Below are positions 4,752-6,602 of a DNA stretch of 6,602 bases, one piece after another. How positions within the stretch are numbered: the stretch's first letter is position 1; every line of letters begins with the position of its first letter. The notes below the pieces were generated by a model, which was not told where the DNA came from, made no database searches, and saw only the letters and a list, made by a program, of their open reading frames with translations. The stretch lies in NCBI GenBank assembly GCA_031260865.1, contig JAISKQ010000017.1:1-6602 (forward strand). The letters are read 5' to 3'. Source of the DNA: Prevotella sp. (GTDB taxonomy: Bacteria > Bacteroidota > Bacteroidia > Bacteroidales > Dysgonomonadaceae). The translations under genes were made by a program, and so were the position numbers.

Positions 4752-6128
4752 ATGGAATTACCTTTTGCCGAATCTTGGAAAATCAAGATGATTGAACCCA
4801 TCCATAAAAGTACGCGTCCCGAACGCGAACAATGGCTTCTAAAAGCCCAATATAATCTGTTTAAACTGAAAGCCGAGGAAGTATATATCGACCTGCTGAC
4901 CGATTCGGGAACAGGAGCGATGAGCGACCGCCAATGGGCAGGAATGATGCTTGGTGATGAAAGCTATGCCGGAGCGTCTTCGTTCTATAAGATGAAAGAG
5001 ATGATCACACAGATTACCGGTTTTGAATATGTGCTGCCTACACATCAAGGGCGCGCGGCAGAGAATGTATTATTTTCCTGTCTGGTAAAAGAAGGGGACG
5101 TGTGTCCCGGAAATTCGCATTTCGATACCACAAAGGGGCATATAGAGTCTCGTAAAGCTATCGCGCTGGACTGTACGATTGATGAAGCGAAAAACACACA
5201 GCTCGAAATTCCGTTTAAAGGGAATGTGGATATAAAAAAGCTGGAAGACGCTTTGAAAAAATACAAAGAACGCGTGCTGTTTATTATTATCACCATAACG
5301 AATAATACGGCGGGAGGTCAACCTGTATCAATGGAAAACCTTCGGGAAACGCGAATGTTAGCCAACAAATATGCTAAAAAAGTAATCTTTGACTCCGCCC
5401 GGTTTGCCGAAAACGCTTATTTCATAAAAACAAGGGAAAAAGGATATAAGGATAAAACGATAAAAGAAATATGCGATGAGATGTTTTCGTATGCTGACGC
5501 TATGACGATGAGCGCGAAGAAAGACGCGATAGTAAATATGGGCGGCTTTTTCGCGACGAACCTCAAAGAATGGTATGACGCGGCAAAAGTAAAATGTATT
5601 GTGTATGAAGGGTATATCACATACGGAGGCATGAACGGACGGGATATGAACGCTTTGGCGATAGGACTTGACGAAAACACGGAATTTGATAATCTGGATA
5701 GTAGAATCAAACAAGTGGAGTATTTGGGGAAGAAATTAGATGAATACGGAATACCATATCAACGTCCGGCGGGCGGACATGCTATATTTGTGGACGCTCT
5801 GAAAGTATTGACGCATATCCCTAAAGAACAGTTTCCCGCTCAAACCTTAGCTGTCGAATTATACTTAGAAGCAGGCATACGGGCATGTGAAATCGGTTAT
5901 CTGTTAGCCGACCGCGACCCGGTGACAAGGAAAAACCGCTTTGACGGGCTTGATTTGTTACGTTTGGCTATTCCACGGCGTGTATATACCGATAATCATA
6001 TAAATGTGATAGCGGCTGCTCTGAAAAACATTTACGACCGCCGTGAATCTATTACCAAGGGTATGAAGATAACATGGGAGGCAGAACTTCTCCGACATTT
6101 TACGGTGGAGATGGAAAGAGCGGAATAA
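4752..6128 (+). CDS. tnaA: Tryptophanase (tryptophan indole-lyase)
   Basis: A 458-residue PLP enzyme splitting L-tryptophan into indole, pyruvate and ammonia in the cytoplasm. The start MELPFAESWKIKM matches remembered Porphyromonas/Bacteroides tryptophanases. Motifs in order: IDLLTDSGTGAMSD (46-59), GDESYAGAS (68-76), PTHQGRAAEN (96-105), TNNTAGGQPVS (183-193), FDSARFAENAYFIK (213-226) with D214 and R217 for the cofactor ring, MSAKKDA (253-259) with K257 the Schiff-base lysine, the YEGYITYGG segment (285-293), and R404 for the substrate carboxylate. The related tyrosine phenol-lyase has Arg at position 381 to hold the phenol; here 381 is Ile within ACEIG, as in tryptophanases, and DSARF and SAKKDA are also tryptophanase-like. 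Length is normal and the gene is complete. It seems to be a single-gene unit ended by a hairpin at 6179-6208. Its neighbour on the left is the broken restriction locus. Confidence 0.95.
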   Translation: MELPFAESWKIKMIEPIHKSTRPEREQWLLKAQYNLFKLKAEEVYIDLLTDSGTGAMSDRQWAGMMLGDESYAGASSFYKMKEMITQITGFEYVLPTHQGRAAENVLFSCLVKEGDVCPGNSHFDTTKGHIESRKAIALDCTIDEAKNTQLEIPFKGNVDIKKLEDALKKYKERVLFIIITITNNTAGGQPVSMENLRETRMLANKYAKKVIFDSARFAENAYFIKTREKGYKDKTIKEICDEMFSYADAMTMSAKKDAIVNMGGFFATNLKEWYDAAKVKCIVYEGYITYGGMNGRDMNALAIGLDENTEFDNLDSRIKQVEYLGKKLDEYGIPYQRPAGGHAIFVDALKVLTHIPKEQFPAQTLAVELYLEAGIRACEIGYLLADRDPVTRKNRFDGLDLLRLAIPRRVYTDNHINVIAAALKNIYDRRESITKGMKITWEAELLRHFTVEMERAE

Positions 6129-6178
6129 GCTATCTCTAATCTCCTAAAGGAATTTTCGCAAAGCGACAAAAGTAAATT

Positions 6179-6208
6179 AATAGCCTCCACTTTCAAGTAG
6201 AGGCTATT
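6179..6208. terminator. Hairpin between convergent tnaA and ilvC, probable bidirectional terminator
   Basis: AATAGCCTC (6179-6187) pairs perfectly with GAGGCTATT (6200-6208), and ACT/AGT can extend the stem inward past one mismatch to a small TTCA loop. It begins 50 bases after the tnaA stop. Downstream on the plus strand the bases are A-rich rather than U-rich; on the minus strand the sequence after the stem is moderately U-rich. Placement between converging genes supports termination. Confidence 0.6.
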
Positions 6209-6251
6209 GAACAAAATACAAATTTAGAATTTGCTGTTAGTTTAAAGACTC

Positions 6252-6292
6252 CACCTCTCAACCCCTTGACTGAAAAAGGGGTAGGGGAGGTG
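6252..6292. repeat. G+C-rich REP-like imperfect palindrome downstream of ilvC
   Basis: Nested inverted repeats: CACCTC (6252-6257) with GAGGTG (6287-6292) outside, and CCCCTT (6262-6267) with AAGGGG (6276-6281) inside around an eight-base loop. It lies 4 bases beyond the ilvC stop codon, so it would be the first structure in the 3' end of the ilvC transcript and may act in termination or mRNA protection. The C-run/G-run make-up in an A+T-rich genome is typical of dispersed intergenic palindromes in Bacteroidetes; copy number cannot be judged from one window. Confidence 0.5.
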
Positions 6293-6296
6293 TATC

Positions 6297-6602
6297 TTAA
6301 TTGTTTTCCGGTCTCAGCTTTCTTACAACCGCGCCGGCACGCCACATTTCACTTTCGCGAAGCGCTTTCAGCTCTTCTCCCAGTTTTTCACGGTAATCCG
6401 GTTTTGAATTAGTGTCGATAGAGCGTTGCGCTTCGTTGCCATTCGCTACTTCCGAATAAAGCTTGGCAAAAACCGGTTTTGTGGCATCGTGGAAAGGAGT
6501 CATCCAGTCCAAAGCGCCGCGTTGAGCAGTAGTAGAGCAGTTTGCATACATCCAGTCCATACCCTTTTCGGCAAATAGCGGCATTAAGGACTGTGTAAGC
6601 TC
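6297..6602 (-). CDS. ilvC: Ketol-acid reductoisomerase, C-terminal part
   Basis: The last 101 codons of a minus-strand gene whose start lies beyond the right edge. The frame is open to the final base (ELTQSLMPLFAEKG), so the ATG at 6584 is internal and not the start. Motifs of the C-terminal helical domain are clear: MYANCSTTAQRGALDW, with the CSxTAxRGA signature around the substrate site; then PVFAKLY; then NSKPDYREKL; and an end reading AGAVVRKLRPENN. The enzyme uses Mg2+ and NADPH to rearrange and reduce acetolactate or acetohydroxybutyrate in valine, isoleucine and leucine synthesis. The termination point just after LRPE is normal for the family. It converges on tnaA, and two hairpins lie between the stops. 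Confidence 0.93.
   Translation of the reverse strand, partial: ELTQSLMPLFAEKGMDWMYANCSTTAQRGALDWMTPFHDATKPVFAKLYSEVANGNEAQRSIDTNSKPDYREKLGEELKALRESEMWRAGAVVRKLRPENN

Noticed and set aside
5358..5714. Long minus-strand frames inside tnaA.
   Set aside because: They are opposite-strand shadows of a complete, well-conserved tryptophanase.

Overview
The window looks like chromosomal DNA of a Bacteroidales bacterium, perhaps near Dysgonomonas, Parabacteroides or Porphyromonas; the genus is inferred from remembered protein similarity, not from a search. Supporting signs are A+T-rich spacers, start codons without clear Shine-Dalgarno sites, promoter boxes of the Bacteroidetes type (TAnnTTTG at -7, sometimes with a TTTG-like -33 box 19 bases upstream), and a tryptophanase and ketol-acid reductoisomerase of the Bacteroidales kind.

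Layout. Positions 1-743 (minus strand) hold a MarR-type regulator followed 6 bases later by the start of an RND efflux adaptor lipoprotein that runs off the window; the spacer upstream carries a -7 box next to a perfect 12-base palindrome, the probable operator. Positions 1125-2809 (minus strand) hold pyrK and pyrD, which overlap by 13 bases and encode the two subunits of NAD-dependent dihydroorotate dehydrogenase (pyrimidine synthesis). Positions 4752-6128 (plus strand) hold an intact tnaA (tryptophan to indole, pyruvate and ammonia). It converges on the 3' end of ilvC (minus strand, partial, branched-chain amino acid synthesis), with two hairpins between them.

The accessory part lies between pyrK and tnaA (about 2973-4751). 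It looks like a wrecked McrBC-type restriction locus. The first 97 codons of an McrB-like gene remain at 2973-3266, and the last 100 codons of an McrC-like nuclease, keeping its DAKYK and QxxxY motifs, remain at 4257-4559. Between them lie about 990 bases of other material: an apparently gene-free stretch, a good Bacteroidetes promoter, a strongly self-complementary 200-base leader that could be a structured RNA, a small two-helix membrane protein gene, and a signal-peptide gene fragment broken by a run of eight A's and cut off at the mcrC remnant.

The housekeeping genes are ordinary. The most interesting feature is the promoter, structured leader and small membrane protein unit inside the dead restriction locus. 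No complete new system can be demonstrated from this window alone.
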